Of a stretch of DNA of 55,542 nucleotides, positions 1-8,211 are shown piece by piece. The notes beneath the pieces are model-generated. The model did no database searches. It saw only the letters and a program-made list of their open reading frames with translations, and had not been told where the DNA came from. Each line of letters starts with the position of its first letter. Position 1 is the first letter of the stretch. The DNA is from Halobacteriales archaeon QS_8_69_26 (GTDB lineage Archaea > Halobacteriota > Halobacteria > Halobacteriales > SW-7-71-33): NCBI GenBank assembly GCA_003023195.1, contig PXRX01000014.1:1-55542 (forward strand), read 5' to 3'. Both the position numbers and the translations under genes were made by a program.

Positions 1-116
1 CTCCGCTGCTGCCCCGGTCCCCGCTGACGCCCCTTCCACTGCCCTCCGCTGCTGCCCCGGTCCCCGCTGACGCCCCTTCCACTGCCCTCCGCTGCTGCCC
101 CGGTCCCCGCTGACGC
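1..116. repeat. 43-bp tandem repeat, about 2.7 copies
   Basis: A 43-base unit beginning CTCCGCTGCTGCCCC occupies 1-43 and 44-86 identically and continues for 30 bases in 87-116 before diverging. It may extend left of the window. No reading frame with haloarchaeal codon use crosses it, so it looks intergenic. The rest up to 244 holds no gene that I can support. Confidence 0.9.
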
Positions 117-244
117 TTCCCTCCATCTCCCTGTTCCCCCGCCGACGAAACCCCGGATCCCGCGTGCCCGTCGAACTCGGAACGGTAGTCCACGATCCGT
201 GGGCAGAGAGGTGCACGAACCCGGAACGGTGGCCGGGACCGTCG

Positions 245-805
245 TCACTCCCCGCCGCCGCCGTCGAATCCCCCGCCGTCGCCGCCGGCGTCGCCGATGT
301 CGCTCGCGACGTCGCCCAGGTCCCCGAGGTCGTCGAACTCGGCCATGTCGTCGGCCTCGTCGAGGGCGTCCATGTCCACGTCGCCGATGTCGACGCCGAG
401 GATGTCCCCGAGTTCGTCCTGTTCGACGACCGGTTCCTCGGGGACGGGGTCGTCCTCGCGCCAGTGGTCCCAGAGGTAGTAGTTCTCGTGGCTCTCGCGG
501 CTGCGTCTGTACTGTTCCTCGGGCTCGATCACTCGTTCGGCGAACACGCGTTCGACCGTGTCGGGGTCGCTCACGTACGGCATGACGACGTTGCTGCCGT
601 GCCGGAGGACCTCGAACGTTGCCGTCCCGAACACCTTGTCGCCCAGGCGCGACTTGCGGATCACCAGTTCGACGTCGTCGTACGACGACGACCCGCCGAG
701 GATCCGGAGCGCCCCGCCCGTGAAGAGCGCTACGCCCGTCGTCACGCCGAACGCGATCCCCCACACGTTCAACGGTACGACCTGGTCCGGTTGTTCCCCT
801 GGCAT
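245..805 (-). CDS. Membrane-anchored acidic hypothetical protein
   Basis: A 186-residue protein starting at the ATG at 803-805, where the MPGEQPDQ sequence leads into one hydrophobic segment at about residues 10-32 (VWGIAFGVTTGVALFTGG). A soluble region follows (SSSYDDVELVIRKSRLGD, then ERVIEPEEQYRRSRESHEN), and the C-terminus is a long D/E- and G-rich tail ending in a glycine run. The reading frame stays open upstream, but that part has poor codon use and overlaps the next gene, so the internal ATG was preferred. It resembles conserved haloarchaeal proteins of unknown role. One membrane segment with a cytoplasmic acidic tail is the only structural inference. Confidence 0.7.
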   Translation of the reverse strand: MPGEQPDQVVPLNVWGIAFGVTTGVALFTGGALRILGGSSSYDDVELVIRKSRLGDKVFGTATFEVLRHGSNVVMPYVSDPDTVERVFAERVIEPEEQYRRSRESHENYYLWDHWREDDPVPEEPVVEQDELGDILGVDIGDVDMDALDEADDMAEFDDLGDLGDVASDIGDAGGDGGGFDGGGGE

Positions 806-894
806 GTGCTGGCACACGCAACGAGGCAACGAATTTCTGTGGGCAGCCGCCGGTTCGAAAACCCCAGACCCGGTCCCCGACCGACGCCGACGGG

Positions 895-1215
895 TCAGCC
901 GTTCGCCAGTTCCTCGGCGACGACGTCGGGGTCCATCAACTCGGGGTCGATCGCCAGGTCGACGGTGGGGCGGACGAACTCGGGCAGGGTCCGGCCGTCG
1001 TAGACGACCACCCGGAGGTCGGGGTTGACCGACCGCGCCCCGGGGACGGTGCTCGCCTCCTCGACGTCGGTGAGCACCAGGACTGCGGCGTCCTCGATGC
1101 CCGCCTCCTCCAGGCGGTCCAGCACCGCGACCCCCTCGACCCGGGCGACCTCGACGCCCAGGTCCTCGAAGGCCCCGCCGAGGCCGCGGTCGGGCCCGAC
1201 GACGACGACCCTCAT
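895..1215 (-). CDS. Small Rossmann-like protein next to pyrG/guaA
   Basis: A 106-residue protein. It opens with an MRVVVVGPDRGLG strand-loop, as in nucleotide-binding folds. Alternating beta-like and acidic helical stretches follow (AAVLVLTDVEEA, DLRVVVYDGRTLP), ending with DLAIDPELMDPDVVAEEL. It is downstream of guaAb on the same strand, 147 bases away. Haloarchaeal genomes often carry such a small protein beside the CTP synthase gene, sometimes loosely labelled CTP synthetase although it has no synthase domain; I recall it as DUF7126. It is too short for catalysis by itself, and a regulatory or partner role is only a guess. Confidence 0.7.
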   Translation of the reverse strand: MRVVVVGPDRGLGGAFEDLGVEVARVEGVAVLDRLEEAGIEDAAVLVLTDVEEASTVPGARSVNPDLRVVVYDGRTLPEFVRPTVDLAIDPELMDPDVVAEELANG

Positions 1216-1362
1216 CGGGGATCACCGCCGGCGGCCGTCGGGGGCCGGTGCCGCGGTCTGTCGGTCGCTCGGTCCGTCGTCGGTCGGGGGTCGTGTGTCG
1301 TGGTCATCCTGACTCGTCCTCGCTGGTGGGTACTCGCTGGTGGTCGTCGTGCTCGCGGGTGG

Positions 1363-2277
1363 TTACTCGTACTCGATGGTGGCGGGCGGCTTGTGGGTCA
1401 CGTCGTAGAGGACCCGGGCGACGTTGGGGTTCTCTCCCGTAATGCGGGACTGGATCCGCTGGAGGGTCTCCCAGTCGACGTCCTGTGCGCGGGCGGTCAT
1501 CCCGTCGCGGGACTCGACCGACCGCACCGCGACCACCCAGCCGTGGACGCGGTTGTCGCCCTTGACGCCGGTGGCCTTGCCCAGCACCGCGGCCAGGGCC
1601 TGCCAGGGGTCGTGGTCGGCGAGTTCCTCCTCGACGACGTGGTTGGCCTCCCGGGCGACCCGAAGTTTCCCGTCGGTCACCTCGCCGACGATCCGCACCG
1701 CGAGACCGGGACCGGGGAACGGCATCCGCTCGGAGACCACCTCGTCGAGGCCCAGGTGCCGGGCGACCTCCCGGACCTCGTCCTTGTAGAGGTCGCGCAT
1801 CGGTTCGACGATGCCCTCGAAGTCCACGACGTCGGGCAGGCCGCCGACGTTGTGGTGGGACTTGATGGTGCCCTCGCTCTCGATGCGGTCCGGGTAGATG
1901 GTCCCCTGGACGAGGTAGTCGGCGTCCACCTCGTTCGCGACCGTCTCGAACTCGCGGATGAACCGCTCGCCGACGACGTGGCGCTTCTCCTCGGGGTCGG
2001 TGACCCCGGCGAGGGCATCGAGGAACCGGTCGCGGGCGTCGACGATCCGCAGGCCCTCCACGTAGCCGAAGGTCTCGCGGACCTCCTCGGTCTCGCCCTT
2101 GCGCATCAGGCCGGTGTCGACGTAGACGGGGGTGAGTCGGTCCCCCAGGGCCTCGTAGGCCAGGGTGGCCGCGGTCGAGGAGTCGACGCCGCCAGAGAGG
2201 GCGATGACGGCGTGGCCGTCGACGGCCTCTTCTATCTCCTCGATGGCCTCGGGGACGAACGTCTCCGGGTCGACCAT
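1363..2277 (-). CDS. guaAb: GMP synthase, ATP pyrophosphatase subunit
   Basis: A 304-residue subunit that adenylates XMP and uses ammonia to make GMP, completing de novo guanine nucleotide synthesis. The PP-loop SGGVDSS is at residues 28-34. The dimerisation part carries the FPGPGLAVR motif near residue 190, and the protein ends KPPATIEYE, matching the family's KPPxTIEWE ending. In archaea the glutaminase is a separate protein (GuaAa), which is not in this window. The ATG at 2275-2277 directly abuts the pyrG stop codon, so the two genes are probably cotranscribed and translationally coupled, linking GTP and CTP supply. Length is normal for the archaeal subunit. Confidence 0.95.
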   Translation of the reverse strand: MVDPETFVPEAIEEIEEAVDGHAVIALSGGVDSSTAATLAYEALGDRLTPVYVDTGLMRKGETEEVRETFGYVEGLRIVDARDRFLDALAGVTDPEEKRHVVGERFIREFETVANEVDADYLVQGTIYPDRIESEGTIKSHHNVGGLPDVVDFEGIVEPMRDLYKDEVREVARHLGLDEVVSERMPFPGPGLAVRIVGEVTDGKLRVAREANHVVEEELADHDPWQALAAVLGKATGVKGDNRVHGWVVAVRSVESRDGMTARAQDVDWETLQRIQSRITGENPNVARVLYDVTHKPPATIEYE

Positions 2278-4005
2278 CTACGCCTCCTCCCGGTGCTCCG
2301 TCGGGATCGCGCCGTCGTCCCCGTCGGTGCGGTCGCCGCCGTCGGCCTGGGCCTCGGCGCGGTCGTCGATCGCCTCCCGGCGGTCCAGGTCGCCGGTGAT
2401 CGCGTCCAGCAGTCCGGCGAACGGGGGGCTGGCGCGGCCGGGCCGGGACCGGAACTCGGGGTGGAACTGGGTCCCGATGAAGTAGGGGTGGTCGGCGAGT
2501 TCGAGGATCTCCATGCGCTCGCCGGCCCACCCGGAGAAGACGATCCCGGCGGCTTCGAGGTCGTCGCGGTACTCGGGGTTGACCTCGTAGCGGTGGCGGT
2601 GGCGCTCGGTACAGGACGTGTCCCCGTAGATGTGGTGTGCGAGGGTCCCGGGTTCGACGGTCGTCTCGTGGGCACCCAGGCGCATCGTCGCGCCCATGTC
2701 GTCCAGTTCGCGCTGTTCGGGGAGCAGGTCGATGACGGGGTGTGGCGTGTCGGGGTCGACCTCCGCCGAGTTCGCGCCCGCCAGGTCCAGGGCGTTCCGG
2801 GCCACCTCGACGACGGCCATCTGGAACCCCAGGCACAGCCCCAGGAACGGGACCCCGTTCTCGCGGGCGTACCGCACCGCGTCTATCTTCCCCTCGGTTC
2901 CCCGGGAGCCGAACCCGCCGGGGACGACGACGCCGTCGGCGGACCGGAGGCGTTGCTCGTGGTCGTCGGCCATCTCGTCCGAGTCGACCCAGAGGACGTT
3001 TACGTCGAGTTCGCGGGCCAGCCCCGCGTGCTTGAGCGCCTCGGTGACCGACATATAGGCGTCCTCCAGGTCGTACTTGCCGACCAGGGCGACGTCCACC
3101 TCGCCGGTCGTCTCCCGGGTGACCAGTTCCCGCCAGCCGTCGTCCCGGTCGTGGGGCGGCAGTGCCCGGCCGGCCAGGCCCAGTTCGCGCATCACGTACT
3201 CGTCGAGGCCCTCGTCCTCGACGACGAGTGGAACCCGGTAGACGTCCTCGACGTCCGGGTTCGAGAACACCGCGGCCGTGGGCACGTCGCAGAACAGCGC
3301 TATCTTCTCCTTGGTTTCCGGTTCGAGGCGGTCCGAGCACCGCCCCACCAGGACGTCCGGCTGGAGGCCGATCGACCGCAGTTCCTTCACCGAGTGCTGG
3401 GTGGGCTTGGTCTTCTGCTCGCCGTTCTTCGAGTACGGCACGAGCGTGACGTGGACGAACAGGACGTCCTCGTCGGCCTGTTCCGTGGCGAACTGCCGGA
3501 GCGCCTCCAGGTAGGGCATCCCCTCGATGTCACCGACGGTCCCACCGACCTCGACGATGCAGACGTCGGTCCCCGCGGCGGCCTCCCGGATCCGCCGCTT
3601 GATGTCGTCGGTGATGTGGGGGATGATCTGGACGGTCTTGCCGAGGTAGTCGCCCGACCGCTCGCGGTCGATGACCTCCCGGTAGACCTTCCCGGTCGTG
3701 ACGTTGTGGTCGGAGGTCATGTCCTCGTCGAGGAACCGCTCGTAGTTGCCCAGGTCGAGGTCCACCTCGCCGCCGTCCTTGAGGACGTACACCTCCCCGT
3801 GCTGGTAGGGGTTCATCGTCCCGGCGTCGACGTTGAGGTAGGGGTCTATCTTCACCGCCGTCACGTCGAAGCCGGCGTTCTTGAGGAGACGGCCGGTGCT
3901 GGCGGCCGTTATCCCCTTCCCGAGACCGCTCATGACGCCCCCCGTTACGAACACGAACTTGTTGCCGAGCGTAGGGTCGTACCCGGTTTCCGGTCCCGTT
4001 GGCAT
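2278..4005 (-). CDS. pyrG: CTP synthase
   Basis: A 575-residue enzyme that converts UTP to CTP with ATP and glutamine. The synthetase domain is N-terminal, with the P-loop [10 protein letters not shown] near residues 21-30 and the conserved [20 protein letters not shown] stretch. The glutaminase domain is C-terminal, with the nucleophile elbow GLCLGFQMA near residue 395 and the FHPEF motif near 530. The last ~25 residues form an acidic extension typical of halophiles. It is the first gene of the pyrG-guaAb pair with no gap between them. The start is only 5 bases from the putative GTG start of a divergent small gene, so that neighbour's true start is probably further in. Confidence 0.97.
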   Translation of the reverse strand: MPTGPETGYDPTLGNKFVFVTGGVMSGLGKGITAASTGRLLKNAGFDVTAVKIDPYLNVDAGTMNPYQHGEVYVLKDGGEVDLDLGNYERFLDEDMTSDHNVTTGKVYREVIDRERSGDYLGKTVQIIPHITDDIKRRIREAAAGTDVCIVEVGGTVGDIEGMPYLEALRQFATEQADEDVLFVHVTLVPYSKNGEQKTKPTQHSVKELRSIGLQPDVLVGRCSDRLEPETKEKIALFCDVPTAAVFSNPDVEDVYRVPLVVEDEGLDEYVMRELGLAGRALPPHDRDDGWRELVTRETTGEVDVALVGKYDLEDAYMSVTEALKHAGLARELDVNVLWVDSDEMADDHEQRLRSADGVVVPGGFGSRGTEGKIDAVRYARENGVPFLGLCLGFQMAVVEVARNALDLAGANSAEVDPDTPHPVIDLLPEQRELDDMGATMRLGAHETTVEPGTLAHHIYGDTSCTERHRHRYEVNPEYRDDLEAAGIVFSGWAGERMEILELADHPYFIGTQFHPEFRSRPGRASPPFAGLLDAITGDLDRREAIDDRAEAQADGGDRTDGDDGAIPTEHREEA

Positions 4006-4010
4006 ACTGA

Positions 4011-4265
4011 GTGTGCGCGATCGGGACTGAAAGACGTTTCGAAGCCCCCGAGGGCGGGGGGATCGGTCTCGTCGTCGCCGCGACGTACTTCGACGCGAGC
4101 GCCGTGGTCGGGACGGTGGTCGGCGGCTTCCAGTACACCCACTACGCGGTCCTCTACCGCGACCTCACCGAGGAGGAGGTCGACACCGGAAGCGTCGGCA
4201 CCGCCGACGAGAGCCACGGCACGGGCGGGGCCGAGGAAAGCCCCTTCAGCGTTCACGACTGGTGA
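4011..4265 (+). CDS. Small hypothetical protein between pyrG and GMC oxidoreductase
   Basis: Up to 84 residues from a GTG at 4011. From about codon 17 on ([16 protein letters not shown], then [18 protein letters not shown]) nearly every third base is G or C, so the frame is coding. The first ~16 codons look less biased, and a start 5 bases from the divergent pyrG start leaves no room for promoters. The true start is therefore uncertain. A mildly hydrophobic first half is followed by a polar tail. The stop overlaps by 4 bases a GTG in the frame of the next gene. I recognise no family. Confidence 0.55.
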   Translation: MCAIGTERRFEAPEGGGIGLVVAATYFDASAVVGTVVGGFQYTHYAVLYRDLTEEEVDTGSVGTADESHGTGGAEESPFSVHDW

Positions 4266-4290
4266 GGACCGCCGCACCGTCGGCCGACGA

Positions 4291-4300
4291 TAGATTTAGA
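4291..4300 (+). promoter_or_regulatory. TATA element of the GMC oxidoreductase gene
   Basis: TAGATTTAGA lies 25-34 bases ahead of the GTG at 4325 in otherwise GC-rich DNA. This is the spacing expected of a haloarchaeal leaderless promoter, and it decided the start chosen for the downstream gene. Confidence 0.55.
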
Positions 4301-4324
4301 ACGGTCCTGAAACAACGTCCGTCC

Positions 4325-5878
4325 GTGCCCGACTACGACTACGTCATCGTCGGAGCCGGGTCGGCGGGGTGCGTGCTGGCAAACCGGCTCAGTACGGACG
4401 GCGACGTGCTGTTGCTGGAGGCCGGCGAACCGGACGACGAACGGGAGATGTCGGTCCCGCTCGCCTACCCCGAACTCTGGGGGTCGAGCGTCGACTGGGT
4501 GTTCGAGACGGAGGCACAACCGGAACTCGACGACCGGACCCTGGACGTCGTCCAGGGCAAGACGATCGGCGGGTCGAGTTCGATAAACGCGCAGGTGTAC
4601 CTGCGGGGCCACCCCGCCGATTACGACGGCTGGGCGGCGGCCGGCAACGACGGCTGGGACCACGAGACCGTGATCGAACGGTTCGAACGCATCGAGGACG
4701 GCCCGGGCGACCCCTACGGGGAGGGCGGGCCTCAGCACGTCGCGGAACAGGGCGACCCCCACCCGCTGTCGTCGGCCTTCGTCGACGCGGCCGTCGAGAC
4801 CGGGCTCCGGCGCAGGGAGTGTCTCAACGACGGGCCCCCCGAGGGCGTGGGCTACACCGACGTCATCCAGAAGGGCCACGAGCGCCACAGCGCCGCGGAC
4901 GCCTTCCTGAAACCGGTGCTCGACCGGCCGAGCCTGACGGCCGAGACCGGTGCCCGCGTCCGCCGCGTCGTCTTCGACGGGGACCGCGCGACCGGCGTCG
5001 TGTACGATCAGGCGGGCGGGACGACGCGAGCGACGGTCCGGGAGGAGGTGATCCTCTCGGCGGGAGCGATCAACTCGCCCCGCCTGCTCATGCTCTCGGG
5101 CGTCGGCCCCGCCGACCACCTCCGGGAGTACGGCATCGAGGTCCGGGCGGACCGGCCGGGCGTCGGCCGGAACCTCCAGGACCACCCGATCGTGTACCTC
5201 CCCTCCGAGTCGGAGACGGACGACACGCACGGCGACGCCGACTCCCTGGTGAACCTGCTGAAGTACCTCGTCCTGAAGCGCGGACCGCTCACCTCGAACG
5301 GCCTTGAGGCGGCGGGGTACTGGCGGTCCGACGGCGACCTGGCCGCACCGGACGTCCAGTTCGTGTTCGCGCCCGCCTACCTCGAACGGGGAGAACTCGT
5401 CGACGGGACGAACGGGTTCTCCATCGGGACCGCGCTCGTCCACCCGCAGAGCCGCGGTCGGGTCACGCTCCGCTCGGACGACCCGGACGACGACCCCGCG
5501 ATCGACCCGCAGTACCTCGCCGAGGACGACGACCTCGCGGCGCTCCGGGCGGGCGTCCGGAAGGCCCGGGAGATCGCCGACGCCGACCCCCTGGCCACGC
5601 GGCGTGCGAACCGGGACGACCCCCACGACCGACCCGAGGAGACGATCCGGTCGGGGACCGTATCGTACGCACACTTCGCCGGAACGTGCAAGATGGGCGA
5701 CGGCGAGATGGCCGTCGTCGACGACCGCCTCCGGGTTCGCGGGGTCGAGGGGTTGCGGGTCGTCGACGCCTCGGTCATGCCGACGATCCCGCGGGTGAAC
5801 ACACACGCCCCGACGACGATGGTCGCCGAATACGCGTCGGAGTTCGTCACGGGCGACGCCCGGTCGGACCTCCAATAA
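4325..5878 (+). CDS. GMC-family FAD oxidoreductase (choline/alcohol dehydrogenase-like)
   Basis: A 517-residue flavoprotein of the glucose-methanol-choline family, which oxidises alcohols such as choline, with FAD as cofactor. The dinucleotide-binding VIVGAGSAGCVLANRL is at residues 6-21. The GMC signatures GGSSSINAQVYLRG (about 84-97) and GVGRNLQDHP (about 279-288) are present. The C-terminal active-site region has SYAHFAGTCKMG and the NTHAPTTMVAEYASEF end. The GTG at 4325 follows a TATA element at leaderless distance. An upstream in-frame GTG at 4262, overlapping the previous stop, would add 21 residues before the FAD motif. The exact substrate cannot be told from sequence. Confidence 0.9.
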   Translation: MPDYDYVIVGAGSAGCVLANRLSTDGDVLLLEAGEPDDEREMSVPLAYPELWGSSVDWVFETEAQPELDDRTLDVVQGKTIGGSSSINAQVYLRGHPADYDGWAAAGNDGWDHETVIERFERIEDGPGDPYGEGGPQHVAEQGDPHPLSSAFVDAAVETGLRRRECLNDGPPEGVGYTDVIQKGHERHSAADAFLKPVLDRPSLTAETGARVRRVVFDGDRATGVVYDQAGGTTRATVREEVILSAGAINSPRLLMLSGVGPADHLREYGIEVRADRPGVGRNLQDHPIVYLPSESETDDTHGDADSLVNLLKYLVLKRGPLTSNGLEAAGYWRSDGDLAAPDVQFVFAPAYLERGELVDGTNGFSIGTALVHPQSRGRVTLRSDDPDDDPAIDPQYLAEDDDLAALRAGVRKAREIADADPLATRRANRDDPHDRPEETIRSGTVSYAHFAGTCKMGDGEMAVVDDRLRVRGVEGLRVVDASVMPTIPRVNTHAPTTMVAEYASEFVTGDARSDLQ

Positions 5879-5908
5879 CTATACTCCGAGCGACCGCCAG
5901 GTTCGTTC

Positions 5909-6529
5909 GTGCGACGACCGTCACCCTTCCGACCGGTCGAGCGGTACGCCGACGCCCTCTCTCCCCGGGCCCACGGTACCGTGGCGGCCGTCTCCCTCCT
6001 CGTCTTCGTCGGCGTCATCGTCTTCGGGTTCGTCCCGGTCACCCGGGAGATAGAGACCTCCGGCTACTCCACGACGGACCTGCAGGGGGCGACGACCCGG
6101 GAGGAGGTGGACGCCATACTGCAGGCGTTCGAACCGGTCATGGAGTACGTCGTGCTCCTCTCCGTGCTGGACTACCTGTTCATCGTCGCCGGCTTCCTCC
6201 TCTTCTTCTCGGTCCACTCCATCGCACTGCGGGGACTGCGCCCCCACGGGTGGCCGGTACTGGTGCCGAAGGTCGGGATGCTACTCACGGTCTGCTCGCG
6301 GCTCCTCGATTCCCTGGAGAACCTCTGGGTGATCCTGATATACTCGAACCCCGACGGCTACCCCACCGTCCTGATCGGGCTGACGAACGCCACGGAGTCG
6401 CTGAAGTGGGCGGTGGTCGCGGTGGAGTACCCCACCCTGGGCCTGGCCGTCGTGCTGGCACTCCTCGCCCGGTTCACCGGGCTCCTCGGATCCGACGACG
6501 GCCAGGTGTCCCGGGGACGGAGCGAGTAG
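5909..6529 (+). CDS. Four-helix integral membrane protein, unknown function
   Basis: 206 residues from a GTG start 30 bases after the oxidoreductase gene. It has four hydrophobic segments: about 24-44 (VAAVSLLVFVGVIVFGFV), 83-105 (VVLLSVLDYLFIVAGFLLFF), 115-135 around VPKVGMLLTVC, and 172-192 (LGLAVVLALLARF). A ~45-residue external loop after the first helix contains SGYSTTDLQGATTREEVDAI. There are no catalytic motifs. It may be cotranscribed with the GMC gene, but nothing in the sequence ties the functions together. Confidence 0.75.
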   Translation: MRRPSPFRPVERYADALSPRAHGTVAAVSLLVFVGVIVFGFVPVTREIETSGYSTTDLQGATTREEVDAILQAFEPVMEYVVLLSVLDYLFIVAGFLLFFSVHSIALRGLRPHGWPVLVPKVGMLLTVCSRLLDSLENLWVILIYSNPDGYPTVLIGLTNATESLKWAVVAVEYPTLGLAVVLALLARFTGLLGSDDGQVSRGRSE

Positions 6530-6545
6530 GTGCGGCCGAAGAACC

Positions 6546-6929
6546 CTACTCCTGGGTCCGTGAGATCGTCCCCTCGTCGAGTTCTTCCGCCCACCTGATG
6601 AGCGGGGAGAGGTGGTCCCGTAGCTCCTCGCCCGTGTCCGTGAGTTCGTACTCGACCCGTGGCGGGATCTCGGCGTACTGCTCGCGGGCCAGGATCCCGG
6701 CCTCGACGAGTTCGTCGAGTCTGGCGGAGAGCGTCGAACTACTCACCCCGTCGAACGCCGCTTCGACGTCCCCGTACCGGGCCGGACCGATCGCCCCGAC
6801 CACGCAGACGAGTTGCATCGCGTAGCGACGGCTCAGGAGGTCCATCACTCCGCCCAGCGGACAGAGACAGTCTACTTCGCTGTTCGGCGTTTCGGGCGCC
6901 TCGGTCACTGAATCGGGAGTTTCCGTCAT
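6546..6929 (-). CDS. HxlR-family winged-helix regulator with CPLGG motif
   Basis: A 127-residue DNA-binding protein. After a ~18-residue acidic leader comes CLCPLGGVMDLLSRRYAMQL, the usual HxlR opening with a cysteine pair. It is followed by the winged helix (GPARYGDVEAAFDGVSSSTL recognition region, RLDELVEAGILAREQY wing, RVEYELTDTGEEL). HxlR proteins respond to small electrophiles, redox state or metals, and the C-x-C pair here could be the sensing site (inference). It is divergent from a gene whose product also carries a cysteine pair, with the promoters between them. A longer upstream frame exists but would run through the divergent promoter, so the ATG at 6927-6929 was chosen. Confidence 0.85.
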   Translation of the reverse strand: MTETPDSVTEAPETPNSEVDCLCPLGGVMDLLSRRYAMQLVCVVGAIGPARYGDVEAAFDGVSSSTLSARLDELVEAGILAREQYAEIPPRVEYELTDTGEELRDHLSPLIRWAEELDEGTISRTQE

Positions 6930-6956
6930 AGCTTTCGATCCTCGCAGTTCGTTCAA

Positions 6957-6998
6957 TACTTCGGACTCGACAGTATAAATGGTTTGGAGTTCGAAGTA
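6957..6998. promoter_or_regulatory. Divergent promoter with TATA box and 7-bp inverted repeat
   Basis: GTATAAAT at 6973-6980 sits about 30 bases ahead of the ATG at 7009. It is flanked by perfect inverted 7-mers, TACTTCG at 6957-6963 and CGAAGTA at 6992-6998. Arms placed on both sides of a TATA box between a regulator and its divergent neighbour would suit an operator for the HxlR protein. Confidence 0.45.
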
Positions 6999-7008
6999 AA
7001 GGCGTGGC

Positions 7009-7350
7009 ATGAGTCAGAACGACCCGGTACGGACGGTCGAGTGTACGATCGACGAGGACGAGGAGTTGCCCGAGCGGTCGGAACGGATCAAGTCGAATCT
7101 CGTCCCCCGGTACGAGGGGTACGCGGAATCCGAGGACGGGATCTCCGTCCGGTTCGAGGGAACCGACGAAACGCTGACCGCAGTCGCGCAGTTCACGGCA
7201 AACGAGCTGATCTGTTGCTCGTTCGCCGAATACGAACTCGGCGTGTCGCCCCCGTACGAGGAGACGGTCCTGACCGTGAGCGGCCCCGAGGGGACGCGGG
7301 AGATGTTCCGCGAGGGGTTCGTCGGACGACTCGAAGAGTGGTCGGCGTAG
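7009..7350 (+). CDS. Small protein with CC-x-F core, divergent from HxlR regulator
   Basis: A 113-residue protein starting about 30 bases after a clear TATA box. The core ANELICCSFAEYELGV, followed by VLTVSGPEGTREMFREGF, resembles a widespread short bacterial protein. That protein has a CCPFFxF motif and a C-terminal GPEGVKEF, and is often found in mercury or metal resistance neighbourhoods. Here the pair CC is kept and CPFF has become CSFA. The N-terminal half is acidic. The likely role is thiol or metal chemistry linked to the divergent HxlR regulator, but this rests on motif resemblance only. Confidence 0.75.
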   Translation: MSQNDPVRTVECTIDEDEELPERSERIKSNLVPRYEGYAESEDGISVRFEGTDETLTAVAQFTANELICCSFAEYELGVSPPYEETVLTVSGPEGTREMFREGFVGRLEEWSA

Positions 7351-7475
7351 TCCGCGGAACCGCCGGTCCCGGCTAGCGCCACCCATCGGTTCGTCTCGAA
7401 CGGGAAGCGTTCGGACGCACGAGGCGGTCCGGACGCCCGGAAAGTGATCGCGCCCCGTACCGCCGTCCCGGCCAC

Positions 7476-8159
7476 TCACTCCGCCAGCGATCCGGCGAGG
7501 AACTCGACGACTATCCGCGCCACCTTCTCGTACTGGCCGTAGAAGTGGTGGTCCCCCTGGACCTCGACGGGGTCGTGGCCCAGTTCGCGAGCCCGTTCGA
7601 CGATGGGTTTCCAGTCCGCCGTCTCGTCGCGGACGCCGTAGACCACTTGGACCGGCCCGTCGAGGTCGGAGACGGCCGCCGCGGCGTCGAGGTCCGGGTC
7701 GTCGCCGAGCGCGGATGCGGGCGCGAGGGCCGACACTGCGTCGACCGACCGGGGTCGGGCGGTGCCGGATCCGCCGCCCTCGGCCCTTTCCCGGCTCTCC
7801 CGGGCGAGTTGGGCCGCGGCCAGCACCGCCACGGCACCGCCGAAGGAGTAGCCGAACAGGCCGACGCGGTCGTATCGTTCGCGGAGCCACCCGACTGCGG
7901 TCACGGCGTCGGTTCGCTCGCCGCGGCCGCCGTCCCAGGGACCGTAGTCGAACCGCAGGCAGGCGATCCCCCGTTCGTCGAGCGCCTCGTCGACGGCCTG
8001 CAGGCGGCCGTCCGAGCGGGTGCCGCCCATCTGCGGGTGGGGCGGGCAGGCGGCGACCGCCCCAGGGGTCGCGTCGCCGGCTTCGTCGGGGGAGGGTGGA
8101 TCCGCCGGGTCCGAGAGGGTCGCGCGAACGTCGCGTCCGCCGGGGAGCGGCAGGTCCAT
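7476..8159 (-). CDS. Alpha/beta hydrolase (dienelactone hydrolase-like)
   Basis: A 227-residue predicted soluble hydrolase. The nucleophile elbow GLFGYSFGGAVA (G-x-S-x-G, Ser near residue 118) is clear. The oxyanion region PHPQMGGTRSDGRLQA precedes it, and the acid/His end is VQVVYGVRDETADW with VQGDHHFYGQYEKVA, where the last His would complete the triad. This order matches small dienelactone-hydrolase-like or acyl-peptidase-like hydrolases that begin with a HPHPxxGG loop. The ATG at 8157-8159 was chosen because the frame further upstream runs into the divergent pspA promoter. The substrate is unknown. Confidence 0.85.
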   Translation of the reverse strand: MDLPLPGGRDVRATLSDPADPPSPDEAGDATPGAVAACPPHPQMGGTRSDGRLQAVDEALDERGIACLRFDYGPWDGGRGERTDAVTAVGWLRERYDRVGLFGYSFGGAVAVLAAAQLARESRERAEGGGSGTARPRSVDAVSALAPASALGDDPDLDAAAAVSDLDGPVQVVYGVRDETADWKPIVERARELGHDPVEVQGDHHFYGQYEKVARIVVEFLAGSLAE

Positions 8160-8211
8160 GCCCGTCGGTCGGTCGTGTGCCTTTTTACCCCTGCGGTCGC
8201 TACGTGGCCCC

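Noticed and set aside
845..865. GGTTCGAAAACC resembling a tRNA T-arm
   Set aside because: It is a chance short palindrome; no cloverleaf can be folded around it.
1300..4293. Open frame of almost 1000 codons on the plus strand antisense to guaAb and pyrG
   Set aside because: It is an artefact of high GC3 on the minus strand; its residue composition (V, D, G, R rich) mirrors the real genes and no domain is recognisable.
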